From assembly GCA_001797675.1 (NCBI GenBank), contig MGQB01000026.1:1-64000 (forward strand): a stretch of 64,000 bases of DNA, given 5' to 3'. Position numbers and translations under genes: made by a program. Positions 18,062 to 26,263 of this stretch are shown here, in pieces (the stretch's first letter is position 1; every line of letters starts with the position of its first letter). This stretch comes from Deltaproteobacteria bacterium RBG_13_43_22 (GTDB lineage Bacteria > Desulfobacterota > RBG-13-43-22). A model generated the notes under the pieces. It was not told the origin of the DNA and searched no databases. It saw only the letters and a list, made by a program, of their open reading frames with translations.

Positions 18062-18811
18062 CTATTCCGCGCGTCCCCATCTGATCCTGGCTCTGCAAAG
18101 TTCTTTATTATCGGTTGCCCGCCTCAGGCTGCAGAGTTCGCTTTCATTTCTCTGCTCAGATATTACATGAACCCTGTCATCGAGTATGGCTTCGGTTAGG
18201 AAGCTAAGTTCGATCGTTTGTGGGATTGTCTTTTCAAGCTGATCCGGAGAGTGGCTATCCATGAACCACTGCAGATACTTCGCCGATCCTACATGTCGAT
18301 TAACATCAATATCGGAAAAATGCACCCGAAAGCTTGCAACTTCCCTTCCTCCTTGAAGTTCGGACACCTTTTCCAGGTTGGTTTCTATCTCTTCTTTCTG
18401 CGGTTGCCAGGAGAAGCCATCTGTATTTGCGTCAAAGCGTTGCGGACGACCCGTGGTCTTGTCTAATATCAGCCAGGAGGAAGTGGCAGAGACCAGAGTC
18501 GCCCCCGAAGGGGCGCTTATTCTGAAGTCCCGCAGCGCGTAAAGACGCTCGATCCGTTTTCCCCAAGTCTCAATACTGAGCCGGTCTTGCCATTTCGGTT
18601 GGGTCGAAACGACCATCTGGAACTTTATGAGTACCCACATAAGGTTACGTGCGGAAAGCTCTGCATATCCATATTGTGTGCCATTGGCATGGTTCCAGGC
18701 CGAGTTCAGTAAATAGGAGAAGAGGATATGGGGTCGAAGCCGACCGCAGAGATCGACGTCATAGGATTCGACTATTCGTTTTTCTTTCCAGACCTGTGGT
18801 GCCTCAGCCAT
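18062..18811 (-). CDS. Acyl-ACP thioesterase (FatA/FatB-like)
   Basis: A 249-residue double hot-dog protein. The N-terminal domain has 'SYDVDLCGRLRPHILFSYLL', and the second domain holds the 'FSDIDVNRHVGSAKYLQWFM' motif, whose DxNxH residues are the catalytic Asn/His region of acyl-ACP thioesterases. It would release free fatty acids from acyl-ACP (or acyl-CoA). Length matches the bacterial family. It is a single-gene transcript, flanked by repeat-rich intergenic DNA on both sides. Confidence 0.82.
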   Translation of the reverse strand: MAEAPQVWKEKRIVESYDVDLCGRLRPHILFSYLLNSAWNHANGTQYGYAELSARNLMWVLIKFQMVVSTQPKWQDRLSIETWGKRIERLYALRDFRISAPSGATLVSATSSWLILDKTTGRPQRFDANTDGFSWQPQKEEIETNLEKVSELQGGREVASFRVHFSDIDVNRHVGSAKYLQWFMDSHSPDQLEKTIPQTIELSFLTEAILDDRVHVISEQRNESELCSLRRATDNKELCRARIRWGRAE

Positions 18812-18972
18812 TGCAGCTTTGCTCTCTTCTTCCCTTACGAGTCCCCTTGATGTAAATCAAAGACAAAGAGGACAAGTCTACGTTTGACTTATTTTCCCAT
18901 AACTGCAGGAATAACCATTTATTAACCATCGACCGTCGAACTTTTTCTTATTACCCAATCTTTCTCATTTGC

Positions 18973-19138
18973 TCAAAAACAAAAACCCCATCTTCTTTTT
19001 CAAAAGATGGGGTTTATCGGTTTTCTAAATGGATCAGCCTTAAAAAGACAGGGTTCAAGGATTCGAGGATTCTAGGGTTCAAGGGGCTAGACTCCTATGA
19101 TTTTCATACGAATGAACAATTTAAAGCATATCCATAAG
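18973..19138 (+). repeat. Repeat family R2, tail-only copy
   Basis: It matches 21404-21567 with substitutions: a CCCCAT/ATGGGG hairpin, then CAGGGTTCAAGGATTCGAGG and AATTTAAAGCATATCCAT. It lacks the approximately 170-base head found in the copies at 20285 and 21234. It lies downstream of the MDR oxidoreductase. Confidence 0.8.
18975..19014 (-). terminator. Intrinsic terminator
   Basis: On the minus strand an AACCCCATCTT / AAGATGGGGTT stem with a nine-base loop is followed by a T-rich tract. It lies about 220 bases beyond the stop codon of the MDR oxidoreductase and belongs to repeat R2. Confidence 0.7.
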
Positions 19139-19237
19139 GAATTTTTGATTACTTGAGGACCTGTTTTCCGAATAGGTCATTTAATCGAATCTAAGAAAAG
19201 CGAATCCTAACGCACCAGATGATTCAGCTTTGGCAAC

Positions 19238-20263
19238 CTACGTGGATGGGTCGGCCACATGAACCAGGCCGCGGCCGAAATTCTCCCCCCGGAACAGTCC
19301 GCAAAAGGCCCGGGGGGCATTTTCCAAACCTTCTACTATGTGTTCGCGATAAGTTAATTGTTTGCCTTTAATCCAGTCCGCCATGACCTTTCTGGCCTCA
19401 TCAAAAAATTCCGAATGATCCAGCACCACAAATCCGCGCATATCAAGCCGTTTACCGATAAAGGCAGAGACATCCCGCAGGCCTGTTCGTTGTTCAGGTT
19501 CCAGATTATAATCCGCCACTTGCCCGCAGATAAGGATACGGCCAAAACGTCTCATATTGGCCACCGCGGCATTTAATATTTCGCCGCCGACGTTGTCAAA
19601 ATAAACATCCACTCCTTTAGGACAGGCTCTCGTCAGGGCTTCGGACATATTACTCTCTGACTTGTAATCGATCATTTGATCGAAACCGTAAACCTTTTTG
19701 GAGAAAGCACATTTCTCCTGTCCGCCGGCAATACCCACAATATGGGCGCCGTCGATTTTGGCAATTTGCCCGGCTATGGAACCAACGGCCCCTGCAGCCG
19801 ATGAAATCAGAACGGTTTCCCCCGTACCCACTTTTAAAAGTTTTCGAATCCCAATATAGGCGGTCAGACCCGGGAGCCCGAATACTCCGACGGCAGTCGA
19901 AATCGGTCCCAGACCGGGATCAACTCTTTCCAACCTTTTACCGTCACTGATAGCGTAATCCTGCCATCCATGATAACCGGCAACAATCTCGCCGAATCGG
20001 TAATCCGGGTGTTTGGATACCACCACCTCGCTAACCGATTGTGTGTCCATTACTTCACCCAGGGGCTTGGCCGGGACATAGGAGTCCCGACCGCTCAATC
20101 GTCCCCTTGACCCGGGATCGATACTGACATAGAGATTCCGCAATAACATTTCTCCATCTCCAGGTTCAGGCATCGATTCCTCAATCAGTTCGAAATCCTC
20201 CTCTTTGGGTTCTCCAACCATCAAACGCGAAAACAAGATCCGTCTATTTTTTTTATCAGGCAT
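19238..20263 (-). CDS. Medium-chain NADP-dependent oxidoreductase (CurA/PTGR-like)
   Basis: A 341-residue zinc-independent medium-chain reductase of the CurA / leukotriene B4 12-hydroxydehydrogenase group. Features are 'VYVSIDPGSRGRLSGRDSY'-type N-terminal residues, the nucleotide-binding GAAGAVGSIAGQIAK region and the 'YFDNVGGEILNAAV' segment. Family enzymes reduce the alpha,beta double bond of enones or enoyl substrates with NADPH. Length is normal and it is soluble. It sits between a tail-only and a head-only copy of repeat R2 and has no operon partner. Confidence 0.87.
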   Translation of the reverse strand: MPDKKNRRILFSRLMVGEPKEEDFELIEESMPEPGDGEMLLRNLYVSIDPGSRGRLSGRDSYVPAKPLGEVMDTQSVSEVVVSKHPDYRFGEIVAGYHGWQDYAISDGKRLERVDPGLGPISTAVGVFGLPGLTAYIGIRKLLKVGTGETVLISSAAGAVGSIAGQIAKIDGAHIVGIAGGQEKCAFSKKVYGFDQMIDYKSESNMSEALTRACPKGVDVYFDNVGGEILNAAVANMRRFGRILICGQVADYNLEPEQRTGLRDVSAFIGKRLDMRGFVVLDHSEFFDEARKVMADWIKGKQLTYREHIVEGLENAPRAFCGLFRGENFGRGLVHVADPST

Positions 20264-20284
20264 ATTTCTAATCCCTTTTTAGAT

Positions 20285-20502
20285 TGTAAAGGGGTCTGCT
20301 TTTAACTCTTTCTCTTATTAATTCTGTAAAACAAACTCGTTACAATAAAAAAGACTGTAAGAAGGGACGTTGATTCTGAAACAACTTCTTTTTTCCAGAT
20401 TGTACGATTGATTTAACTCAAATATTCTACTCCCTTTTATCAAGTACATCAAAACAAAAACCCCATTTTCCTTTTCAAAAAATGGGGTCTTGGTGGACTG
20501 CT
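20285..20502 (+). repeat. Repeat family R2, head copy (left of TA pair)
   Basis: It begins TGTAAAGGGGTCTGCTTTTA and ends TCTTGGTGGACTGCT. It aligns with 21234-21456 in the same orientation with few changes. It stops where the toxin-antitoxin segment begins, so the tail seen in the right copy is missing. Confidence 0.85.
20450..20487 (-). terminator. Intrinsic terminator of the HepT/MntA unit
   Basis: On the minus strand a perfect CCCCATTTT / AAAATGGGG stem is followed by TTTTTGTTTT. It lies about 60 bases after the hepT stop codon, inside repeat R2. Confidence 0.8.
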
Positions 20503-20546
20503 TCATGAACCTGACTTTCGAAGGAGTTTCCCGGGAAGATGCGGGC

Positions 20547-20900
20547 TCATGGTTCCTGCTTTTCAAGATACCGACTCAGGTGATCAAATAGGGGTTTTAA
20601 AGGCGGAAGTTCCTCGGTTACTACGACCCAGATAATCTCCAGATCCACGCCGGAATATTCATGAATCAGCTTATCCCGCATCCCGGTCATCCGCTTCCAG
20701 GGAATTTCCGGATATTTCTCGCGTATATTCTCGGGAATCCTTTTTGCCGCTTCTCCCATGACCTCCAGACTGCGGACCACCGCGTTAACCGTCTTCCGGT
20801 CTTTGGTAAAGGCCTCAAAATCTAGGCCCCTTGTGAATTCCTGGGTTTCCTGAAAACAGGTCAGAATGTCTGCCACGTAGTCTTGGGATGTTCGTTTCAT
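20547..20900 (-). CDS. hepT: HepT-family toxin (DUF86)
   Basis: A 117-residue helical protein with the family's catalytic RX4HXY motif as RDKLIHEY (Arg75, His80, Tyr82). It is followed by the SGVDLEIIW helix typical of HEPN nucleases. HepT is the ribonuclease toxin of the HepT/MntA system, silenced by AMPylation of the motif tyrosine by MntA. The start overlaps the mntA stop by four bases (ATGA), so the antitoxin is translated first. The module lies between direct copies of repeat R2, which suggests that it moved in as a unit. Confidence 0.88.
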   Translation of the reverse strand: MKRTSQDYVADILTCFQETQEFTRGLDFEAFTKDRKTVNAVVRSLEVMGEAAKRIPENIREKYPEIPWKRMTGMRDKLIHEYSGVDLEIIWVVVTEELPPLKPLFDHLSRYLEKQEP

Positions 20901-21190
20901 GTCAACACTACCTCTGCGAGAATAGCCCGCCCGATCTCCGGTTTAAGCGCCTTTTTCGAAACAAGGTCCACCTTACCGCCCAGCCTTTCGCTAAGGAGTT
21001 CTTCCAGCTCGAGAAACTTGAACATACCGACTGGCTGCTGGAACTCCACAAGGACGTCAATATCACTGTCATGGCTCGGTTTCTCACGCACCACGGAGCC
21101 GAAAAGGCCGATAGACTTCACGTAAAAATTCCCCTCCAGCTCTATCTTCATCGCCTTTAAAATCGCCAGAATCTCGTTCTTTGTTTTCAT
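20897..21190 (-). CDS. mntA: MntA-family nucleotidyltransferase antitoxin
   Basis: A 97-residue minimal nucleotidyltransferase. It has 'GLFGSVVREKPSHDSDIDVL', with the GS loop (Gly31-Ser32) and the metal-binding aspartates Asp43 and Asp45. MntA antitoxins transfer AMP to the HepT tyrosine. Length and gene order (antitoxin first, four-base overlap with hepT) are standard. The 44 bases upstream separate it from the right-hand R2 repeat, so its promoter must lie at or within that repeat. Confidence 0.88.
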   Translation of the reverse strand: MKTKNEILAILKAMKIELEGNFYVKSIGLFGSVVREKPSHDSDIDVLVEFQQPVGMFKFLELEELLSERLGGKVDLVSKKALKPEIGRAILAEVVLT

Positions 21191-21233
21191 TGGTTTACCA
21201 CCGTATTAAAGGTTTAATCCGTTTCCATTCGAG

Positions 21234-21570
21234 TGTAAAGGGGTCAGGTCTGCTTTTGACTCTTTCTCTTATTAAATCTGTAAAACAAACTCGTTACAAT
21301 AAAAAAGACTGAAAGACGGGATGTTGATTCTGAAACAACTTATTTTTTTCAGACTGTACGATTAATTTAACTAAAGTATTCTACTCCCTTTTATCAAGTA
21401 CATCAAAACCAAAACCCCATCTCCTTTTACAAAGAATGGGGTCTTGGCGGACTGCTAAATGGACCAGTCTTAACAAAACAGGGTTCAAGGATTCGAGGAT
21501 TCCAGGATTCAAGGGTTTAAACTCCTATGTCTTTCATTTAAATGGACAATTTAAAGCATATCCATTAAGT
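21234..21570 (+). repeat. Repeat family R2, most complete copy
   Basis: About 337 bases. The head (21234-21456) aligns with 20285-20502 and the tail (21404-21567) with 18973-19138. It begins TGTAAAGGGGTCAGGTCTGC, a start similar to REP-like repeats associated with Y1 transposases, but no transposase is present. The tail carries CAAGGATTCGAGGATTCCAG. Confidence 0.85.
21404..21442 (-). terminator. Candidate terminator of the CocE operon
   Basis: On the minus strand an ACCCCAT / ATGGGGT stem is followed by TTTTGGTTTTG. It lies about 220 bases past the hydrolase stop codon, within repeat R2. The stem is shorter than in the other two copies. Confidence 0.5.
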
Positions 21571-21662
21571 TAAAGTCAACCCTTTCTGATCATTTGGTCT
21601 GTTTGGTCTTAGGGTTTCAGGGTGAATAAATTACCTTTGGGAATTATAAATATTCTTTTCCC

Positions 21663-23243
21663 TTAAGCCCTCGGAGGAATAATCGGTAAAAGGAGGAACG
21701 AATCATATTCGACGCCGGTATGGATAGAACTAATTCCGACCTGGATTCTGTCTTTTGGGTCCGTATGGGTGAAGGGCACAATCTTTGGGTCATCCTTTGA
21801 TCCCACCTCGAGTACCAGCCGGTGTCCTTTTGGGAAAACCAGGCTGGCCGGCCAGATCTCTATTTCTATCGGTACGACCTCTCCGGGTTTCACCTTTTGA
21901 AGCTCATCATGGGTATGAAAGGGCCGGTAGGGTGTAGATCTTTCCGGATCCAACTTTCGATGAGACACTCGCAGCCAGCCGTAGGCGCCGGATATTTCAT
22001 GCCCCATTTGTCCCATATAGGTAATCTCTTCATTGTTACTATCCAGATGATGCAGGACGGCAAAAAGATCCAGGTCATCGACACTCGATGAGACCCATAG
22101 CTTCAGCTTCATGGGGCCGGTGATTTCCGTTTCCTGCTCGAAAGGCGAGGTTGAAAAACGAATAGAAGTGTTGTCGGCGTCAGGCTCGGCACTAAAACTT
22201 GCCTTTTCATATTGACTGGGCTTCTCTTTTGAAAGGGACCCATCCCCGGCATTCAGATAATACGCTGTCCATTGAGTTCGAGCCAGGGGCCACTCATATT
22301 CATAACGCCAAACATATTGGTCGCTTCGCTGCCTTATGGCCAGCTTGATTGGGGGTTCTCGAAGGATGCCGGTATCGATGCCTTTCAACCAATAATCCAG
22401 AAAACGTTTTTGCGCCAGGCGACCTTCAAGAGAATAAAAGGGGAGCACATGGTCTCCGGAATGGATCCATAGAAACTTATGTTCCGAACCGGCACCAAGA
22501 TATCCTTCGATATTTCCCCGGAGATGAAGCCCCACACCCCCCCAGTTGCCCACCGAGAAGAGCGGCACCTTAATATCGGCCGGATTCGGATTGTTTCGGG
22601 CGGCTATTTCGTTATAGAGTTCCAGAGCAGCCTGTTGTTGCGTTCGCTCCTCCGGGGTTTCGGGTTCTTTCATGGTCCGGCCCGTATGGGATTGCCAGCG
22701 GCCGGTAAAGGTGTTCGATAAAATGCCTCCATGCCGGTTGGCTTCCCGGTAGAGGTCAAAAGCCCCCTCCCAGGGGACAATCGCTGACAAGTGGGGAGGG
22801 CTTAGGGCCGCCACCCGCCAGGAGTTCATGGCAAAATAGGAGATTCCCATGACGGCAACTTTGCCGTTGCTCCAAGGTTGGCCTCCTGCCCATTCCACGG
22901 CATCATAAAAATCCTCCGCCTCACGCATGGACAGCAATCGTGGTCTGCCCGGTGATTTCCCGGTTCCCCGGGTATCGACCCGTATGACCGCATATCCCTG
23001 GGGAACCCACCATTCCGGATTGACGCTTTCCCAATGCATGTAAGGGCCTTGAAGATCAGGATTATCATTAGCCCGCTCGGGATGCCAATCCTTAAAGTGG
23101 ATATCCTTGGGATAGGGTCCTAAAGTGATGATGGCCGGGAATTTACTTAGGTCTTTCGGTCTAAACACGTCGGCGCACAGCTTTGACCCATCACGGACTT
23201 CAATAGAGGCATCTTTTTCAACGATCAGTTGATAATAGGTCAT
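21663..23243 (-). CDS. CocE/NonD-family (peptidase S15-like) hydrolase
   Basis: A 526-residue serine hydrolase. The alpha/beta domain has RVDTRGTGKSPG and the nucleophile elbow VMGISYFAMN (Ser135). A helical cap follows, then a C-terminal jelly-roll region ('TGPMKLKLWVSSSVDDLDLF' to VLEVGS) as in cocaine esterase and X-Pro dipeptidyl peptidases. It has no signal peptide and is probably cytoplasmic. The likely reaction is ester or amide hydrolysis, possibly thioester hydrolysis given its neighbours. It is the last gene of an SDR - SDR - Fe-S protein - hydrolase unit, 18 bases after the Fe-S gene. Confidence 0.85.
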   Translation of the reverse strand: MTYYQLIVEKDASIEVRDGSKLCADVFRPKDLSKFPAIITLGPYPKDIHFKDWHPERANDNPDLQGPYMHWESVNPEWWVPQGYAVIRVDTRGTGKSPGRPRLLSMREAEDFYDAVEWAGGQPWSNGKVAVMGISYFAMNSWRVAALSPPHLSAIVPWEGAFDLYREANRHGGILSNTFTGRWQSHTGRTMKEPETPEERTQQQAALELYNEIAARNNPNPADIKVPLFSVGNWGGVGLHLRGNIEGYLGAGSEHKFLWIHSGDHVLPFYSLEGRLAQKRFLDYWLKGIDTGILREPPIKLAIRQRSDQYVWRYEYEWPLARTQWTAYYLNAGDGSLSKEKPSQYEKASFSAEPDADNTSIRFSTSPFEQETEITGPMKLKLWVSSSVDDLDLFAVLHHLDSNNEEITYMGQMGHEISGAYGWLRVSHRKLDPERSTPYRPFHTHDELQKVKPGEVVPIEIEIWPASLVFPKGHRLVLEVGSKDDPKIVPFTHTDPKDRIQVGISSIHTGVEYDSFLLLPIIPPRA

Positions 23244-23261
23244 AATAGATCTCCATAGAAA

Positions 23262-24374
23262 TCATTGATCATGATCGGTTGTTTTTTCTTTCAAAATCCG
23301 CCTGTGCAGCGAGGTCCAGGTGACCTCCGGCAGGTCCGCGCTTCTATCGGCCCTGAGTTGCAAACGGACGCTGTCCGTTGGGCAGACCGTTGCGCATAAG
23401 CCGCACCCGATACACCACTCGTTGTCCACTATCGGCGGACCTTCTTCCATCCGCAAGGCGTCAACCGGGCAGATATCCACACAGGCTCCGCACTGCGCAC
23501 ATTGATCTTCATTGGTAGAACGCAGGAAATAAGTGGCCATGATAACATCTCGCGGGATCTTGCGCCGTCTGATATTGCCTACATTCCAGCAGGCGCATCC
23601 GCAGCAGTTGCAATTGTGCTTTATCCCGTTTTCCGCATTGTCCACAAAATGGACCAGTCCGGCTTCCTCGGTTTTTCGGATTACCTCCCGGGCTTCTTCT
23701 TTGGATATGACCCGGCCGATCCCCCGATCAATGACATAGTCGGCCATCTCATCGAACTTCATACAGACTTCATCCGGATGGGGGCACTCCCTGCCCAGCA
23801 TTTTGTAGGAAACGCGGCAGGGACAATGGGACAAGGCGATTCTTCCGGCTTTTTCTATCACCTGTTCCATCATATGCAAAGGATAGACGGCCTGGAGTTC
23901 CGGCGTCAGCGATTGGTTGACCGGGATATAACGGAAGGGCTTGGTCTGGCCGCTATAGGCTGAAGCGGTTACCTGCCTATTAAAATATTTGGCGATGAGC
24001 TTGGCCATCTTGCGGGCCTGTGGTGTGTCTTCCCCCTTCCAAAAAAAAGTTTGCGGAAAACCAAACCCTACCTGCTGCAAAGCATAACCTTTTTCCCCAT
24101 TTTCAAGGACACCGGAAAATAAAAGCCCTTTTACCACCAGGCCATCCAGGATATCCGTTACCTTTTCCCGAGGCAGGTTGAGGCCCTTGAGGATGTCGTC
24201 TAAACTGACAGGAGACAATGGAATCATTTTTGTCGGGATAGCCAACGCCACTTCAGCTTCTAACTCCGAAAAGGTTTCCCTTAGTATTTCCAAAAGGGCT
24301 TCGGTTGTAGGGTAGCCCATACCCAGACAGGAAAGATGACCGGCCAATTTTTGATAAACATTTTGCTCATCCAT
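23262..24374 (-). CDS. Cys-rich 4Fe-4S protein, N-terminal winged-helix-like
   Basis: A 370-residue protein. The N-terminal half (to about residue 140) has a winged-helix-like look and no cysteines of note. Next come SHCPCRVSYKMLGREC with a further PHPDEVC, then an unusual NCNCCGCAC cluster. Two ferredoxin motifs end the protein (CAQCGACVDICP and CIGCGLCATVCP). The last two bind two 4Fe-4S clusters; the central cysteines could bind a third. It is a probable electron carrier or redox partner in the cytoplasm. A close paralogue is at 42096-43178, again beside CoA enzymes. AATGGAGG precedes the start. Confidence 0.82.
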   Translation of the reverse strand: MDEQNVYQKLAGHLSCLGMGYPTTEALLEILRETFSELEAEVALAIPTKMIPLSPVSLDDILKGLNLPREKVTDILDGLVVKGLLFSGVLENGEKGYALQQVGFGFPQTFFWKGEDTPQARKMAKLIAKYFNRQVTASAYSGQTKPFRYIPVNQSLTPELQAVYPLHMMEQVIEKAGRIALSHCPCRVSYKMLGRECPHPDEVCMKFDEMADYVIDRGIGRVISKEEAREVIRKTEEAGLVHFVDNAENGIKHNCNCCGCACWNVGNIRRRKIPRDVIMATYFLRSTNEDQCAQCGACVDICPVDALRMEEGPPIVDNEWCIGCGLCATVCPTDSVRLQLRADRSADLPEVTWTSLHRRILKEKTTDHDQ

Positions 24375-24518
24375 TTTACCTCCATTCCCCCAGCTATGAA
24401 CTGGGGACGTCCGTAAGAAAGCAAATTGGTGAAAGCGGGTTTTTTGGATAAAAATCCAAGAGAATCCGTTGAATAGGATTCGATAACTAATTTACTTTCT
24501 TCGCAGTGTCCCTTTTTA

Positions 24519-25265
24519 TCAGGCGTGGGCCATTAGGCCGCCGTCGACGAACATGAACTGGCCGGTGGTGAACCCGGTCACCTCTGAGGCCAGATAGACC
24601 GTAAGCGATCCGATTTCTTCGGGTCGGCCGTAGCGTTTCACCGGGATGTAGCGGGCCAGGGTCTCGTCCATCGCTTTGTCCGGATCGGTAAACCACCCCG
24701 TGCCGATGGCATTGACCGTAATCCCTTTCCTGGCCCATTCCAGGGCCAGGGCCCTGGTCAACTGGAGCACACCGCCCATGGATACGCAATAAGCCGAACC
24801 GTTAACCAGACCGCGCTCGGCCAGACCGGAAACGATATTGATGATCCGGCCGTTTTTCTGCTTCAGCATCGGCCTGGCGGCGGCCCGGCAGAAGTTCAGA
24901 GCGGATTTAAAATTGGTGTCCATCACTTTGCCCCATTCGGCATTCTTGATTTTCATAAAAGGCTTGAAGAAATGGATGTCGCCGGAATTGACTAGGATAT
25001 CCAGACGTCCGTATTCGGCTATAACCTGACCGACGGCCTTCTGCACCTGAGCCGCTTTTGCGACATCAAGGGGAAGAGCCAGGGCTTTCCGGCCGGTTTT
25101 GTGCACGGCCTCCACCGCCTCGGCAAGTATTGGAGAGCTTTTCGCTGCGATGGCAATATCCGCACCGGCGCCGGCTAAGGCCGATGCCACCGGTTTGGTC
25201 CATAATTGACTGTCCCCGGCCACCAGGGCCACCTTGTCTTTTAATAAAAATGCTTTCGCTGTCAT
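24519..25265 (-). CDS. Degenerate SDR (likely non-catalytic subunit)
   Basis: A 248-residue SDR-fold protein with key positions lost. The glycine-rich loop TGxxxGxG is replaced by AGDSQLWTK (residues 16-24). NNAG becomes NSGD (93-96), and YxxxK is Tyr159-Cys-Val-Ser-Met163, so the catalytic lysine is methionine. Ser146 remains. The fold core (DILVN, TVNAIGTGW, FVDGG) is intact, which argues against a decaying gene. Its ATG overlaps the stop of the active SDR by three bases (ATGA). An active plus inactive SDR pair is known in BbsCD of anaerobic toluene degradation, so a heteromeric dehydrogenase is the best reading. Confidence 0.8.
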   Translation of the reverse strand: MTAKAFLLKDKVALVAGDSQLWTKPVASALAGAGADIAIAAKSSPILAEAVEAVHKTGRKALALPLDVAKAAQVQKAVGQVIAEYGRLDILVNSGDIHFFKPFMKIKNAEWGKVMDTNFKSALNFCRAAARPMLKQKNGRIINIVSGLAERGLVNGSAYCVSMGGVLQLTRALALEWARKGITVNAIGTGWFTDPDKAMDETLARYIPVKRYGRPEEIGSLTVYLASEVTGFTTGQFMFVDGGLMAHA

Positions 25266-26098
25266 ACCCGACCCTCCTTCAAAGAGACTACCGGTGCGTA
25301 GCCCGTGATGGCAAATCCTCCAGCCAGCCCGCCGCCGTCCGAGATAAAACACCCGCCGGTGACATAATCGGAGGCGTCCGAGCAAAGGAACAAGGCCACG
25401 TAACCGATGTCATCGGGTTTGCCCGGATTCCCTACCGGGACAAACAATTTTCTGGCGGCGCGTCTCTCGGCCATGATCTTCTGATAATCCTCCGGCTGAT
25501 TTTCATAGGTGTCCACGAAACCGGGCACGATACAGTTAACCCGAACGTTGTACTCGGCCAGCGTCAAGGCCATGACCCGGGTGAGGTTGACAACGCCGGC
25601 CTTGGCCGTGTTGTACATAAAGCTGTTGCGCTGTCCCCGGAAACCCTCGCCGGAGGCCACCAGAATGATCTTGCCCCTTTTGCGGTCGGCAAAATATTTG
25701 CTGATTGCGCGACTGCAATAGAAAGCGCTTGAGAGATTGACATCGATGCCGGTACGCCAGTCTTCATCGGAAATCTCCCACAGCGCTTTGGGCCGTTCCC
25801 CGCGGACGATGCCGGCGTTGTTGATGAGCACATCGATATGGCCCATTGCCGCCAGGGTTTTCTCTATTAACCCGTTGACCTGCGTCGTGTCCGTCACATC
25901 CGTGGAGACGGCCAGGGCTTTCCGGCCGCGCTGGCGGACCCCCGCCGCTGTTTCTTCCAGAGGCGGCACACGCCTGGCGGCCACCACGATATCGGCCCCC
26001 TCTTCGGCCAGGCGAAAGGCCATGGATCTCCCCAGTCCCGTCCCCCCGCCGGTAATGATAATGACTTGACCCTCCAGAGTCCCTTTCCCCCCATTCAT
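25262..26098 (-). CDS. Short-chain dehydrogenase/reductase, catalytically complete
   Basis: A 278-residue classical SDR with all motifs intact: TGGGTGLG (residues 16-23), NNAG (93-96), Ser149, and Tyr162 with Lys166 in YNTAK. It should oxidise or reduce a hydroxyacyl-CoA or similar alcohol with NAD(P). A slightly extended insert (YENQPEDYQKIMAERRAARK) near the substrate loop is typical of this group. It is the first gene of the four-gene minus-strand unit and is translationally coupled to the degenerate SDR that follows. AAGGAGGT precedes the start. Confidence 0.87.
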   Translation of the reverse strand: MNGGKGTLEGQVIIITGGGTGLGRSMAFRLAEEGADIVVAARRVPPLEETAAGVRQRGRKALAVSTDVTDTTQVNGLIEKTLAAMGHIDVLINNAGIVRGERPKALWEISDEDWRTGIDVNLSSAFYCSRAISKYFADRKRGKIILVASGEGFRGQRNSFMYNTAKAGVVNLTRVMALTLAEYNVRVNCIVPGFVDTYENQPEDYQKIMAERRAARKLFVPVGNPGKPDDIGYVALFLCSDASDYVTGGCFISDGGGLAGGFAITGYAPVVSLKEGRV

Positions 26099-26263
26099 AA
26101 AATACCTCCTTGTTGAATACTGACCATCCTCCCGCCATTATTAATAATCCAAAAAGGTAAACCAGGTAGGGAGATGGTGAAAAAAATAATTGAAAGTCCC
26201 TTTTTTTATGGGAAAGTATAGGAGGTTTCGGCGTGTGTGTCAATGACCATGTCATACACACGG

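Noticed and set aside
18973-21570. Possible CRISPR or integron-like array because repeats alternate with cargo
   Set aside because: The repeats are over 200 bases long, few, and of unequal length. There are no short regular spacers, Cas genes or integrase, so neither interpretation holds.
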